This document shows, in pieces, positions 34,589 to 42,778 of a stretch of DNA of 64,000 nucleotides. This DNA is from Rhodoferax sp. (lineage in GTDB: Bacteria; Pseudomonadota; Gammaproteobacteria; Burkholderiales; Burkholderiaceae_C). Position numbers and translations under genes: made by a program. The notes under the pieces are model-generated. The model saw nothing but the letters and a program-made list of their open reading frames with translations, did no database searches and was not told the DNA's origin. Position 1 is the stretch's first letter; each line of letters opens with the position of its first letter. The stretch covers positions 1-64,000 of the forward strand of contig JARLJH010000027.1 of the NCBI GenBank assembly GCA_031291305.1, written 5' to 3'.

Positions 34589-34828
34589 ATGAGTCAAAAC
34601 TGGATCGTGGCTGTGCTGGTGGGCGTAGCGGCGTTCTATGCCATCTGGTATGTGTTGCCTGCAGCCGCACGTCAGCACCTGGGCCGCCTGCACAGAGCGC
34701 TGGGTCGCGCGCCTGCTTGCACGTCTTCTTGCGGTAGCTGTGGCAAGTGTTCTGCTTCATCAAACGGTGAATCAGCCAAACTTCCGTCGGGTCAAGAACA
34801 GCCCGTTACTTTTTTTCGCAAACTCTGA
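34589..34828 (+). CDS. Small Cys-rich membrane protein linked to FeoB
   Basis: A 79-residue protein with one N-terminal transmembrane helix (about 4-24) and a cytosol-side cysteine cluster C44-x3-C48-x2-C51-x2-C54. It starts one base after the feoB stop. It resembles the short proteins often encoded after feoB in Burkholderiales (DUF6587-type, or FeoC-like in position only). The spacing could bind iron or an Fe-S cluster, which would suit a sensor or chaperone for FeoB; that is inference. Confidence 0.8.
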   Translation: MSQNWIVAVLVGVAAFYAIWYVLPAAARQHLGRLHRALGRAPACTSSCGSCGKCSASSNGESAKLPSGQEQPVTFFRKL

Positions 34829-34861
34829 ACCGGGCTTGGTGTGGCACCTGGGCTGGGTGCT

Positions 34862-35053
34862 TTAGTGCCTACTGTGAATTGGTGAGTCAGTGACGATGCC
34901 CCAGTCAGGTTTGGGCGTGGCCTCTGGTGGGGCGTAGGTGTTGTACTTGACGCTAAGGTAAATGCCCAAACCAATAAGCAGGATCAAAGCAATGGCGCCC
35001 AAAGCCAGCTTGAGCAAGGTTTTCCAGAACGGTTTGTCTTGATCGTCAGGCAT
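34862..35053 (-). CDS. Small single-span membrane protein
   Basis: A 63-residue protein: charged N-terminus MPDDQDKPFWKTLLK, one hydrophobic helix (about 16-36), then a short polar tail ending SPIHSRH. It lies 24 bases after argF on the same strand and is probably cotranscribed with it. I do not recognise a family. The convergent feo operon ends 33 bases away. Confidence 0.6.
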   Translation of the reverse strand: MPDDQDKPFWKTLLKLALGAIALILLIGLGIYLSVKYNTYAPPEATPKPDWGIVTDSPIHSRH

Positions 35054-35077
35054 GGGCGCTCCTGGAAGCGGGGGCAA

Positions 35078-36004
35078 TCAGCTCTGGCGGCCTAGCAACA
35101 GGTATTCCATCAGGGCTTTTTGCACGTGCAGGCGGTTTTCAGCTTCTTCCCAAACCACGCTCTGCGGGCCGTCAATGATGTCGGCATCCACTTCCTCGCC
35201 GCGGTGTGCAGGCAGGCAGTGCATGAACAGCGCATCCGGATTGGCTACGCTCATCATGTCGGCGTTGACGCGCCAGGCGGCAAACGCTTTCTTGCGCACC
35301 TCGTTCTCGGCTTCATAGCCCATGCTCGTCCAGACGTCGGTGGTGACCAGGTCCGCACCTTGGCAAGCGGCCATCGGGTCACTATAGCTTTCATAGTGCT
35401 TGGCGCTTATTCCTTCTGGGCTAACGGCTACTTTTTCATTCACCTCGTAGCCGCTGGGGGTGCTGACATTGACCTTGAAATCGAGCAGCTTGGCGGCTTG
35501 CAGCCAGGTGTTGGCCATGTTGTTGCCATCGCCGACCCAGGCGACTGTTTTGCCCTGGATCGGGCCGCGATGTTCGATGTAGGTGAAGATGTCGGCCAGA
35601 ATCTGGCACGGGTGAAATTCATTGGTGAGGCCGTTGATCACCGGCACGCGTGAATGCTTGGCAAAACATTCAAGTTTGCTTTGCTCAAAGGTGCGGATCA
35701 TTACCAAATCGACCATGCGGCTGATCACCCGGGCGCTGTCTTCGATGGGTTCGGCGCGACCCAGCTGGCTGTCGGCAGTGGTCAGGTGCACCACACTGCC
35801 GCCCAACTGGTACATGCCCGCCTGAAAACTGATGCGGGTGCGGGTGGAGGCTTTTTCGAAAATCATCACCAGCGTGTGGTCGGTCAGTGGCTGGTGTTTC
35901 TCGTAGGCCTTGAACTTCTTCTTGATCAACGCTGCCCGCTCGAACAAATAGGCGTACTCACTGGCGGTGAAATCGGTGAATTGCAAATAGTGCTGCATGG
36001 TCAA
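35078..36004 (-). CDS. argF: Ornithine carbamoyltransferase
   Basis: A 308-residue OTCase making citrulline from ornithine and carbamoyl phosphate. Seen: carbamoyl-phosphate motif FEKASTRTRISFQAGMYQLG (about 50-69), the HPCQ loop (NEFHPCQILAD), DGNNMANTWL, and the HCLPAHRGEEV ornithine loop. Residues about 190-208 (KVAVSPEGISAKHYESYSD region) are encoded by a dispersed element inserted in frame just after PSGYEVNE. It follows argD by 27 bases on the minus strand. Confidence 0.96.
   Translation of the reverse strand: MTMQHYLQFTDFTASEYAYLFERAALIKKKFKAYEKHQPLTDHTLVMIFEKASTRTRISFQAGMYQLGGSVVHLTTADSQLGRAEPIEDSARVISRMVDLVMIRTFEQSKLECFAKHSRVPVINGLTNEFHPCQILADIFTYIEHRGPIQGKTVAWVGDGNNMANTWLQAAKLLDFKVNVSTPSGYEVNEKVAVSPEGISAKHYESYSDPMAACQGADLVTTDVWTSMGYEAENEVRKKAFAAWRVNADMMSVANPDALFMHCLPAHRGEEVDADIIDGPQSVVWEEAENRLHVQKALMEYLLLGRQS
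35381..35436. repeat. Dispersed element, copy 11, in frame inside argF
   Basis: Minus-strand reading: GTAGCCGTTAGCCCAGAAGG, AATAAGCGCC, GAAAGCTATAGTG. It encodes a short surface stretch of ArgF between GYEV and SDPMAAC without a stop or frameshift. Confidence 0.75.
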
Positions 36005-36031
36005 AGTCTCGCTGGAAAGGTTGCGCTCGGG

Positions 36032-37249
36032 TCAGTCGGCCTGGAGTAGTTGCTGGATCAACGGGACCAGGATCTGTACGATCCCATCCGCTTCAGCTTT
36101 GGTGAGGATCAGCGGTGGTACCAAGCGCACCACGGAGTCGGCTGTTACGCTGATCAGCAGGCCCGCATCGGCAGCGCGTTGCGTCAGCACGCCACAAGGT
36201 TTCGCCAGGTCAATGCCCAACATCAGGCCCTGGCCGCGAATTTCCTTGACGCTACCGGTGGCCAGTTCTGCGGAAAGCGCAGCTTGCAGACCTGCTTTCA
36301 GGTGCGCACCCACGGTAGCGGCGTTTTCCAGCAGATTGTCTTCTTCCATGATGCGGATGGTTTCCACGCCCGCACGCATGGCCAGCGCGTTACCGCCAAA
36401 GGTGGTGCCGTGGTTGCCGGGCTGGAAGATGTTGGCCGCTTTGGGACCCGCCACCACCGCGCCCACCGGCACGCCTGAGCCCAGGCCCTTGGCCAGCGGC
36501 ATCACGTCCGGCACGATGTCGGCCCACTGGTGGGCAAACCACTTGCCGGTGCGGCCCATGCCGCATTGCACTTCGTCGATCATCATCAGCCAGTCACGCT
36601 CATCGCAGATGGCGCGCAGCTCTCGCAGGTAATCCAGGTGCATCGGGTTGATGCCGCCTTCGCCCTGAATGGCTTCAAAAAATACCGCGACCACATTGGG
36701 GTTGCCTGCGGTTGCAGCCTTGAGTGCCTCGATGTTGTTGATCGGCACGCGGATGAAACCTTCCACCAACGGGCCGAAACCGGCCTGGATTTTCGGGTTG
36801 CCGGTGGCGCTCAGTGTCGCAATGCTGCGGCCGTGAAAGGCTTTCTCGTAGACGACGATTTCCGGGCGCTCAATGCCCTTGTCGTGGCCGAACTTGCGCG
36901 CCAATTTGAGCGCCGCCTCGTTGGCTTCCAGTCCGGTCGAGCAGAAGAACACATTGGTCATGCCCGAGAGTTCCACCAGCTTTTTGGCTAGAACTTCCTG
37001 ATTGGGCACATGGTAGTAGTTGCAGCTATGGATGATTTTGCTGATCTGGTCCTGTAGTGCAGGCACCAGTTTTGGGTGGTTGTGGCCCAGGGTGTTGACC
37101 GCGATACCGCCAAGGCCGTCCAGATAGCATTTGCCGTTGATGTCCCAGACTCGGCAACCTTGCCCATGCGACATGGCTATCGGCAGTCGTCCGTAGGTGT
37201 TCATCACGTGCGGGGAGGCGGCTTCAATGAAGGGGTTGGCGTGGGGCAT
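36032..37249 (-). CDS. argD: Acetylornithine aminotransferase
   Basis: A 405-residue class III PLP aminotransferase of arginine synthesis. Seen: YLDGLGGIAVNTLGHNHP, FCSTGLEANEAALKLAR (cofactor phosphate site), AFHGRSIATLSATGNPK, the Asp of LMMIDEVQCGMGRTG and the Schiff-base lysine in LAKGLGSGVPVGA. The ATG at 37249 (MPHANPFIEAA) fits; the frame extends to 37285. First gene of a unit with argF and the small membrane protein. Confidence 0.93.
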   Translation of the reverse strand: MPHANPFIEAASPHVMNTYGRLPIAMSHGQGCRVWDINGKCYLDGLGGIAVNTLGHNHPKLVPALQDQISKIIHSCNYYHVPNQEVLAKKLVELSGMTNVFFCSTGLEANEAALKLARKFGHDKGIERPEIVVYEKAFHGRSIATLSATGNPKIQAGFGPLVEGFIRVPINNIEALKAATAGNPNVVAVFFEAIQGEGGINPMHLDYLRELRAICDERDWLMMIDEVQCGMGRTGKWFAHQWADIVPDVMPLAKGLGSGVPVGAVVAGPKAANIFQPGNHGTTFGGNALAMRAGVETIRIMEEDNLLENAATVGAHLKAGLQAALSAELATGSVKEIRGQGLMLGIDLAKPCGVLTQRAADAGLLISVTADSVVRLVPPLILTKAEADGIVQILVPLIQQLLQAD

Positions 37250-37487
37250 GACGGTAATCTCCATGAGAAAAACAAAGCGGCCCAACGCAGGTTGGGCCGT
37301 TGAAAGGTGATTTTAGACCGATCAAATGAACGTGCTGCTGACGCAGCGTGTCGCGGTGCCAAGGGTCATTGGCATGCAATGTGCGTGCAGCACGGCAGTC
37401 ATCAAGTCTTGTATAAGACTTGGATCGAGACTACAATGCTGCTGCATCGCAACATCTCGTCAAAACCCAACGATTGGCCGCCACAAG

Positions 37488-37805
37488 ATGGTTTTACAAA
37501 CTCCAAAAAAAGTCTATATCCTGGGTGTGACCCACAGTGGTCGCGCTTTTCGACCCAGCGATTGGTCTGAACGGCTGGCCGGTGTGATGAGCCAGTTCCG
37601 CCCTGGCAAGGTGGTGCCCGGCCGACACTTCAGCTATTCGCCGTGGTGTGTGCCAACGGCGATCAATGGCACACGTTGTGTGATTGTTGATGAGGCGCTG
37701 CGTAAGCACAACGTGATGGCCTGGGACTTTTGCATGAACTTTGCCAAAGACAACGAGTTGCAGACGTTTGAAGGTGTGCCACCTACTCAGCATCCTATTA
37801 AATAG
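37488..37805 (+). CDS. DUF3579 domain protein
   Basis: A 105-residue protein of the DUF3579 family, common in betaproteobacteria beside argD; function unknown. Seen: YILGVTHSGRAFRPSDWSER, FRPGKVVPGRHFSYSPWC and MAWDFCMNFAKDNELQ. The ATG at 37488 is the family start; the frame extends upstream to 37326 without match. It is divergent from argD and followed by a bidirectional terminator. Confidence 0.85.
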   Translation: MVLQTPKKVYILGVTHSGRAFRPSDWSERLAGVMSQFRPGKVVPGRHFSYSPWCVPTAINGTRCVIVDEALRKHNVMAWDFCMNFAKDNELQTFEGVPPTQHPIK

Positions 37806-37824
37806 AACAGTTCATTGCAGACGC

Positions 37825-37853
37825 AAAAAAGCCGTCACGAAGACGGCTTTTTT
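37825..37853. terminator. Bidirectional Rho-independent terminator
   Basis: AAAAAAGCCGTC-ACGAA-GACGGCTTTTTT forms a 6-bp GC stem extended by A-T pairs, with T runs on both strands. It serves the DUF3579 gene (plus) and rpsT (minus). Confidence 0.92.
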
Positions 37854-37928
37854 GCTTTTGCTGACAGCGCACCCGTTACAAACGGCGTTTCCCTGATTTC
37901 TCAGGTCAACGTGCGATTTGCCTAAAAA

Positions 37929-38228
37929 TTAGGCGGCGACAGCCAGGGCTTTCACCTTGGCAGAGAGACGGCTCTTGTCGCGTGCAGCCTTGTTCTTGTG
38001 GAAGATGCCTTTGTCAGCAATGGTGTCCACCACGGCTTGCATCTTGCCAAACAATTCGGTTGCTTTGGTCTTGTCGCCAGTCAGAACGGCTTTTTCAACG
38101 TTCTTCACGGCGGTGCGGTATTGGGAGCGCAGCGATGTGTTCGCAGCGTTGATTTTGATGTCCTGACGGACGCGTTTACGGCCTGACGCCAGGCGCGGGT
38201 TCTTTTTCTTGGGTTTTGCAGATGCCAT
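37929..38228 (-). CDS. rpsT: 30S ribosomal protein S20
   Basis: A 99-residue basic protein with the S20 start [19 protein letters not shown] and [17 protein letters not shown], then [16 protein letters not shown]. It binds 16S rRNA early in 30S assembly. It is divergent from murJ, the usual arrangement in this group, and ends about 75 bases before a strong terminator. Confidence 0.98.
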   Translation of the reverse strand: MASAKPKKKNPRLASGRKRVRQDIKINAANTSLRSQYRTAVKNVEKAVLTGDKTKATELFGKMQAVVDTIADKGIFHKNKAARDKSRLSAKVKALAVAA

Positions 38229-38333
38229 GATGTATGTTCCTTGAGTCTGTGGATGTTGTCAGCAAAGCCTGCAATTCTAGCAGTTTCACATTCTTGCGTG
38301 GCAACCACTGGTTGCGCAGCTACACTTTGCGAT

Positions 38334-39899
38334 GTGAGCCTCTTTAAATCTGCCTCTACCGTCTCCCTGTTGACTTTGATTTCGCGCATCAGCGGTCTGG
38401 TGCGTGAATTGCTGATTGCGTCCACTTTTGGGGCGTCTGCGATGACCGACGCCTTCAACGTGGCATTTCGCATTCCCAACTTGTTTCGGCGGTTTTTTGG
38501 CGAAGGCGCGTTTAGCCAGGCTTTTGTGCCGGTGTTGGGTGCCACCAAGGCACAGCATGGGGATGATGCAACCCGACTGCTGATTGACCGGGTCGCCACA
38601 GTGCTGGTCTGGGCCTTGCTGGGCCTGAGTGTGCTGGGCGTGCTGGGTGCGGCAGGTCTGGTGTGGGCCATGGCCAGCGGCCTGAAGCAGGACCCGCATG
38701 GCTTTGAGGTGGCCGTGGTCATGACGCGTTGGATGTTTCCCTATATTGCCTTCATGTCGTTGGTGGCGCTGGGTGCTGGTGTACTCAACACCTGGAAGCG
38801 CTTTGCCGTGCCTGCTGCCACGCCGGTGCTGCTCAATGTGTGCATGATTGCGGCGGCGGGGCTGGGTGCGCCGTGGTTCAAGACGATAGGCATCGAGCCG
38901 ATCTACGCGCTGGGCGGTGGCGTGTTACTGGGTGGTGCGTCTCAGTTAGGCGTGCAGTGGTGGGCCTTGAAGCGGCTGCACCTGCAACCGCGTATTCGCT
39001 GGACTCTGTCTGCACTGCGCGAGGCCTGGGCTTGCCCGGAAACCCAAAGCATCTTGCGCTTGATGGGCCCGGCTTTGCTGGGGGTGAGTGTGGCGCATAT
39101 TTCGATGCTGATCAACACGCAGATCGCGTCGCATCTGCCACCCGGCAGCGTGAGCTGGATCACCTATGCCGACCGACTCATGGAGTTCCCGACCGCCTTG
39201 TTGGGTGTGGCCATGGGCGTGGTGCTGATGCCGCAGTTGGCCATTGCCCGCGCCAGTGGTAACCACGCTAAATATTCCAGCATGCTCGACTGGGGTCTGC
39301 GCCTGGTGGCTGTGACGGCTATCCCTTGCGCCGTGGCGCTGCTGGTGTTCCCGACACCTTTGGTGGCTGCGCTTTACCACTACGGTGCCATGACTGCCTT
39401 CGATGTGCAGCAAGTGACGCATGCCTTGATGGGCTGGGGCACCGGGCTGATCGGCATCGTGGCCATCAAGGTGCTGGCACCGGGCTACTACGCCAGCCAG
39501 GACACCAAAACCCCGGTGCGCGTGGCCATCGGCGTGCTGATTTTTACCCAGTTGCTCAACATCGCGCTGGTGCCGATCTTTGCTCACGCGGCGCTGACGC
39601 TGTCGATTGGCATCGGTGCTATGGTGAACGCGTTGTGGCTGCTGGTGGGGTTGATCAAACGCGGCAGCTACAAGCCCGAACCGGGCTGGGGCGTCTTCTT
39701 GTTGCAGGTACTGGCGGGTTGCGTTTTGCTGGCGATTTTCCTGATGTGGGCCAACAGCCATTGGGACTGGACCGAACTACGTGCTGAGAAATTCAAGAGA
39801 ATTTGGCTTCTAGCCCTTATCCTGTCTGGGGGTGCAGCTATATATTTTGCTGCAATCACTGTGGCGGGACTGCAATTGCGCCAACTCCTTCGCCGGTAG
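38334..39899 (+). CDS. murJ: Lipid II flippase MurJ
   Basis: A 521-residue polytopic membrane protein of the MVF family that flips lipid II for peptidoglycan synthesis. Seen: SLLTLISRISGLVRELLIAS near the start, AFNVAFRIPNLFRRFFGEGA (about 43-62), and about 14 hydrophobic helices. I use the GTG at 38334 (VSLFKSASTVSL), which matches the family N-terminus; the frame runs upstream to 38241. Residues about 489-505 near the C-terminus, part of the last helices, are encoded by a dispersed element read in frame. Confidence 0.93.
   Translation: MSLFKSASTVSLLTLISRISGLVRELLIASTFGASAMTDAFNVAFRIPNLFRRFFGEGAFSQAFVPVLGATKAQHGDDATRLLIDRVATVLVWALLGLSVLGVLGAAGLVWAMASGLKQDPHGFEVAVVMTRWMFPYIAFMSLVALGAGVLNTWKRFAVPAATPVLLNVCMIAAAGLGAPWFKTIGIEPIYALGGGVLLGGASQLGVQWWALKRLHLQPRIRWTLSALREAWACPETQSILRLMGPALLGVSVAHISMLINTQIASHLPPGSVSWITYADRLMEFPTALLGVAMGVVLMPQLAIARASGNHAKYSSMLDWGLRLVAVTAIPCAVALLVFPTPLVAALYHYGAMTAFDVQQVTHALMGWGTGLIGIVAIKVLAPGYYASQDTKTPVRVAIGVLIFTQLLNIALVPIFAHAALTLSIGIGAMVNALWLLVGLIKRGSYKPEPGWGVFLLQVLAGCVLLAIFLMWANSHWDWTELRAEKFKRIWLLALILSGGAAIYFAAITVAGLQLRQLLRR
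39800..39848. repeat. Dispersed TCTAGCCCTTAT element, copy 12, in frame inside murJ
   Basis: Plus-strand reading: AATTTGGCTTCTAGCCCTTA, then CCTGTCTGGGGG, CAGCTATATA. Translated as IWLLALILSGGAAIYF, it supplies much of a transmembrane helix. Confidence 0.88.
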
Positions 39900-39902
39900 A
39901 CA

Positions 39903-40763
39903 ATGTCCGACATGCATTTCTCAATCAACGTTCCAACTCCGCTGGAGTACTTTGCCTCGCTGGTGCACTCCGACGCTGACTTTGCGCTGCTGGAGGCAGC
40001 GGTGAGTTTGGCGCAGGACGAGTACCCGGACATGAGCGTGCAGCAGACGCTGGGTGAGGTGGACCAACTGCTGGCACGCCTGCAGCGCCGCCTGCCCGCT
40101 GATGTTGGCCCGCTGCAAAAGCTGCGCGCTCTCAACCAGTTTGTCTACCGCGATCTGAACTTTGCCGGCAACTTCAACAACTACACCGACCCTGACAACA
40201 GCTATGTGCATGTGGTGTTGCGCACGCGCCTGGCCATACCGATCTCGATGGCGGTCATCTGGATGGAATTGGCGCAGGGCATTGGCCTGAAGGCGCGCGG
40301 TGTGGCGTTTCCGGGGCATTTCATGGTCAAGGTCAACCTGAGTGAAGGTCAGGTGGTGATTGACCCTTTGACCGGCCAGTCGCTCAGCCGGGAAGAACTT
40401 GCTGAACGGCTGGAGCCGTATCGGGATCTGGGCGGGCTGGTGGACGATCAGGAAGTACCGTTGGGCCTGTACCTACAGGCCGCCCGGCCGCGCGAGATCA
40501 TTGCCCGCATGTTGCATAACTTGAAAGAAATTCACGCCGCCCAAGAAGACTGGCATCGCCTGATTGCCGTGCAGGACCGCCTGATTGTTCTGCTACCCCA
40601 AGTTTGGCAAGAATACCGTGACCGTGGCCTGGCCCACGCCGAAGCGCGTCACCCGGGTCATGCGCTGGAAGACCTGGAGACCTATCTGGCCAATGCCGGT
40701 GCCGTGGCCGACCGCCCGGCCATCACCGCCCGCGCAGCAGAGCTGCGCCGGGCTATGCACTGA
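39903..40763 (+). CDS. SirB1-family protein (transglutaminase-like plus TPR)
   Basis: A 286-residue SirB1/YchA-type protein. The N-terminal part (about 30-165) is transglutaminase-like (LRALNQFVYRDLNFAGN; ARGVAFPGHFMVK), usually without enzyme activity, and the C-terminal third has TPR-like helices (DRLIVLLPQVWQEYRDRG, HPGHALEDLETYL). Function unproven. It starts three bases after the murJ stop, so it is probably cotranscribed. Confidence 0.88.
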   Translation: MSDMHFSINVPTPLEYFASLVHSDADFALLEAAVSLAQDEYPDMSVQQTLGEVDQLLARLQRRLPADVGPLQKLRALNQFVYRDLNFAGNFNNYTDPDNSYVHVVLRTRLAIPISMAVIWMELAQGIGLKARGVAFPGHFMVKVNLSEGQVVIDPLTGQSLSREELAERLEPYRDLGGLVDDQEVPLGLYLQAARPREIIARMLHNLKEIHAAQEDWHRLIAVQDRLIVLLPQVWQEYRDRGLAHAEARHPGHALEDLETYLANAGAVADRPAITARAAELRRAMH

Positions 40764-40773
40764 CATTCTTTAA

Positions 40774-40826
40774 GCTTTTTTGCTTCTAGCCCTTACAGTA
40801 ACTGGGAAGACAGCTATATATAAAGT
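40774..40826. repeat. Dispersed TCTAGCCCTTAT element, copy 13
   Basis: Plus-strand reading: TTTGCTTCTAGCCCTTACAG, AACTGGGAAGACAGCTATAT. It lies between two convergent genes and contains the stop codon of the AraC-type regulator (40814-40816). Confidence 0.9.
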
Positions 40827-41812
40827 AGCGGTTTTGAGGGTGAACCACCTGCGGCAAACTGGTGCCAGGTGCGGCGTAGCTGGGTGTCTGAACTAAAGCC
40901 CGCCAGCGCCGCCGCTTGCGTCACGTTGCTACCCGACTGCAGGGCCATTTGGGCCAGCGTCAACCGGATACGGCGCAAATAAGTCAGCGGCGCAATGCCC
41001 GCGTGTTCTACAAAGATCCGGGTCAGGTGGCGTGGCGAGGTGCAGGCCAAGGCCGACATGCTGCCCAGCGTCCAGTTTTGCGCTGGTTGACTGCTGACGG
41101 CATCCTGCACGCGGTGCAGGGCAGGGTGCAGGTGGTTGCGGTAGCTCAGAAAGGGTGACAACTGCGGGTCTTGCGGGCCACGTCGCAGGGCGACCACCAT
41201 GCCCTGCGCCACCTGCGCGGCAATCGCCTCGCCACAGGTGCTGGCAATGCGGTGCAGCATCAGGTCAATGCCGGTAGTCACGCCGGCGCTGCTGTACACC
41301 GGGGTGTCTTCCACAAACACCCGATTTGCTACGACATGGCAGCTGGGCTCCGCCGCTTGCAGCTCGGCCAGATGGTGGTGGTGGGTGGTGACATGGCGGC
41401 GCGCCAGCAGCCCGGCGTGGGCGGCAAGCACCGAGCCTGCGCACACCGTGACCAGCTCCAGTTGGTGGCTATGCAGCCGCAGCCCGCGCAGCCAATGCAG
41501 CAGCGCCCGGGTGGGCTCTGAGGTGGTGGCAATGGTCTGCCCTGGTAAACCCACCAGCACCAGCCAGCTTGGTTTGGGAAGGCTGGTGGGCAGGGCTTCA
41601 ATACCGCTCAGCCGCAAGCCGATTGAACTAACCTGCTCGGCGCAGGGGCCCACAAAGCGCAGCACAAAACGCGGCGGCAGGCCTTGCGCTTGCAGGGCCT
41701 GATTGGCCATGCGCAAGGCTTCCGCCGGACCCGCCCAATCGAGCGTCAGGCTGTCGGGCAGCAGGGCAAACAGCACCTCGATAGGCGTGCTTGAAAGTGC
41801 CAGGTTGTGCAT
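40814..41812 (-). CDS. GlxA-type transcriptional regulator (DJ-1/PfpI plus AraC HTH)
   Basis: A 332-residue regulator. The N-terminal half (about 10-185) is a DJ-1/PfpI amidase-like sensor with the nucleophile-elbow-like VTVCAGSVLAAHAGLL. The C-terminal part (about 225-328) is an AraC DNA-binding domain (SMSALACTSPRHLTRIFVEH, PLTYLRRIRLTLAQMAL, VTQAAALAGFSSDTQLRRTW). The ATG at 41812 is chosen; the frame runs to 41860, overlapping the next gene. The last residues PLLYI and stop lie in a repeat. It ends a unit with the cysteine hydrolase, which it may control. Confidence 0.9.
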   Translation of the reverse strand: MHNLALSSTPIEVLFALLPDSLTLDWAGPAEALRMANQALQAQGLPPRFVLRFVGPCAEQVSSIGLRLSGIEALPTSLPKPSWLVLVGLPGQTIATTSEPTRALLHWLRGLRLHSHQLELVTVCAGSVLAAHAGLLARRHVTTHHHHLAELQAAEPSCHVVANRVFVEDTPVYSSAGVTTGIDLMLHRIASTCGEAIAAQVAQGMVVALRRGPQDPQLSPFLSYRNHLHPALHRVQDAVSSQPAQNWTLGSMSALACTSPRHLTRIFVEHAGIAPLTYLRRIRLTLAQMALQSGSNVTQAAALAGFSSDTQLRRTWHQFAAGGSPSKPLLYI

Positions 41813-41820
41813 GGGTTGTT

Positions 41821-42381
41821 TCAGTGGGTGGCGCGCTCCAGCACCTGCGCTGGGCTGCAAATGGTGGCAAAGCGGTCTTTCAGCACGGTGGCGGTGCGGG
41901 TTTTGATGTCGGCGGCGCTCAGGGTGCTGCCGTCCAGTTGCTGCATATCCCAGGTCAGGGTGGCGTCCAGGCAGTAGTCCACTTGCCAGCCCAGGTCAGA
42001 GGCGTGGCGGGTGGTGGTTTCGCAGCATTGCTCGGTGCGGATGCCGCTGATGATCAGCTTCTGGATGCCGTGCTGCGTCAGCCACACGTCCAGCCCAGTA
42101 CCGACCAGCGCGCTGTGGCGACCCTTCACAAACGTGGCCGCAGGCGCAAAGTCGTGCAGTTCGGCCAGCGGTTTAACGTGGCCTGACTCCTGTGAAAAGG
42201 GGTTGTCGGCGGTCTTCGGGCCGTCCACGTGGAAGATGCGCACAATGGGTATGCCTTGGGCGACGCAGCCGTCAATCAGCGTGTTTTGTGCTTGGGCATA
42301 CGCGGGCAGGTCAGTGGTGGTGAAGTACGGACGCTGGCGGAAAGACTCCTGGCCATCGATCACTATCAGACATGTTTTCAT
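41821..42381 (-). CDS. Cysteine hydrolase, isochorismatase family
   Basis: A 186-residue isochorismatase-like hydrolase. The catalytic triad can be placed: Asp in LIVIDGQESF (about 8), Lys in FVKGRHSAL (about 94), Cys in ISGIRTEQCCETTTRHA (about 127-128). The substrate is unknown (amide or vinyl ether hydrolysis in the family). It lies eight bases before the GlxA-type regulator, a frequent pairing. Confidence 0.87.
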   Translation of the reverse strand: MKTCLIVIDGQESFRQRPYFTTTDLPAYAQAQNTLIDGCVAQGIPIVRIFHVDGPKTADNPFSQESGHVKPLAELHDFAPAATFVKGRHSALVGTGLDVWLTQHGIQKLIISGIRTEQCCETTTRHASDLGWQVDYCLDATLTWDMQQLDGSTLSAADIKTRTATVLKDRFATICSPAQVLERATH

Positions 42382-42778
42382 GGATAAATCTCCGTTGTTG
42401 AAGTCCCTATCATCCCTTTAACGTAGCCGCATAGCCATTTGTCCAAAGACACATATCGATCATATTAAGACATAATTTTCGATAGAAAGGCGTCTGGGTA
42501 TTGCCTGTGAGCACAGGATTTACTCATCTTCATAACCCCGAGTTGGCCATGTCAGGCTTGCCAGTGCGTGGGGTTAAAGATGACATCCGCGTAGCCTGGC
42601 TTTGGGAAGAGATTTCAAATGACTCGTTCCCAAGTTGTTGTTGGGCGGAATCATGATCAACTTTCTTCACTTTGTGTCTGATCGGCGGATTATTGTTTGT
42701 CGGACTGCTCCAATTGACAGCGGGTGACGAGGGTGAAAACAAGATTATCAACATGGTTTCCATCGATATACTCCCGTG
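42382..42778 (+). other. 397-base interval without a supported gene
   Basis: It contains a small hairpin CCTGTG-AG-CACAGG (42504-42517) and a 35-codon frame from ATG 42549 that, after an in-frame TGA at 42654, continues as a hydrophobic stretch (LCLIGGLLFVGLLQL) to 42779. This may be a decayed small membrane protein gene, but I cannot support it. Promoters for the cysteine hydrolase and the peroxidase must lie here. Confidence 0.4.

Noticed and set aside
42504..42517. CCTGTG-AG-CACAGG as a regulator site for the peroxidase
   Set aside because: A 6-bp-arm palindrome is too short to assign, and it lies more than 260 bases from the gene.
42530..42763. A 77-codon minus-strand frame
   Set aside because: No ribosome site, no hydrophobic or domain pattern, and it lies in a promoter region.
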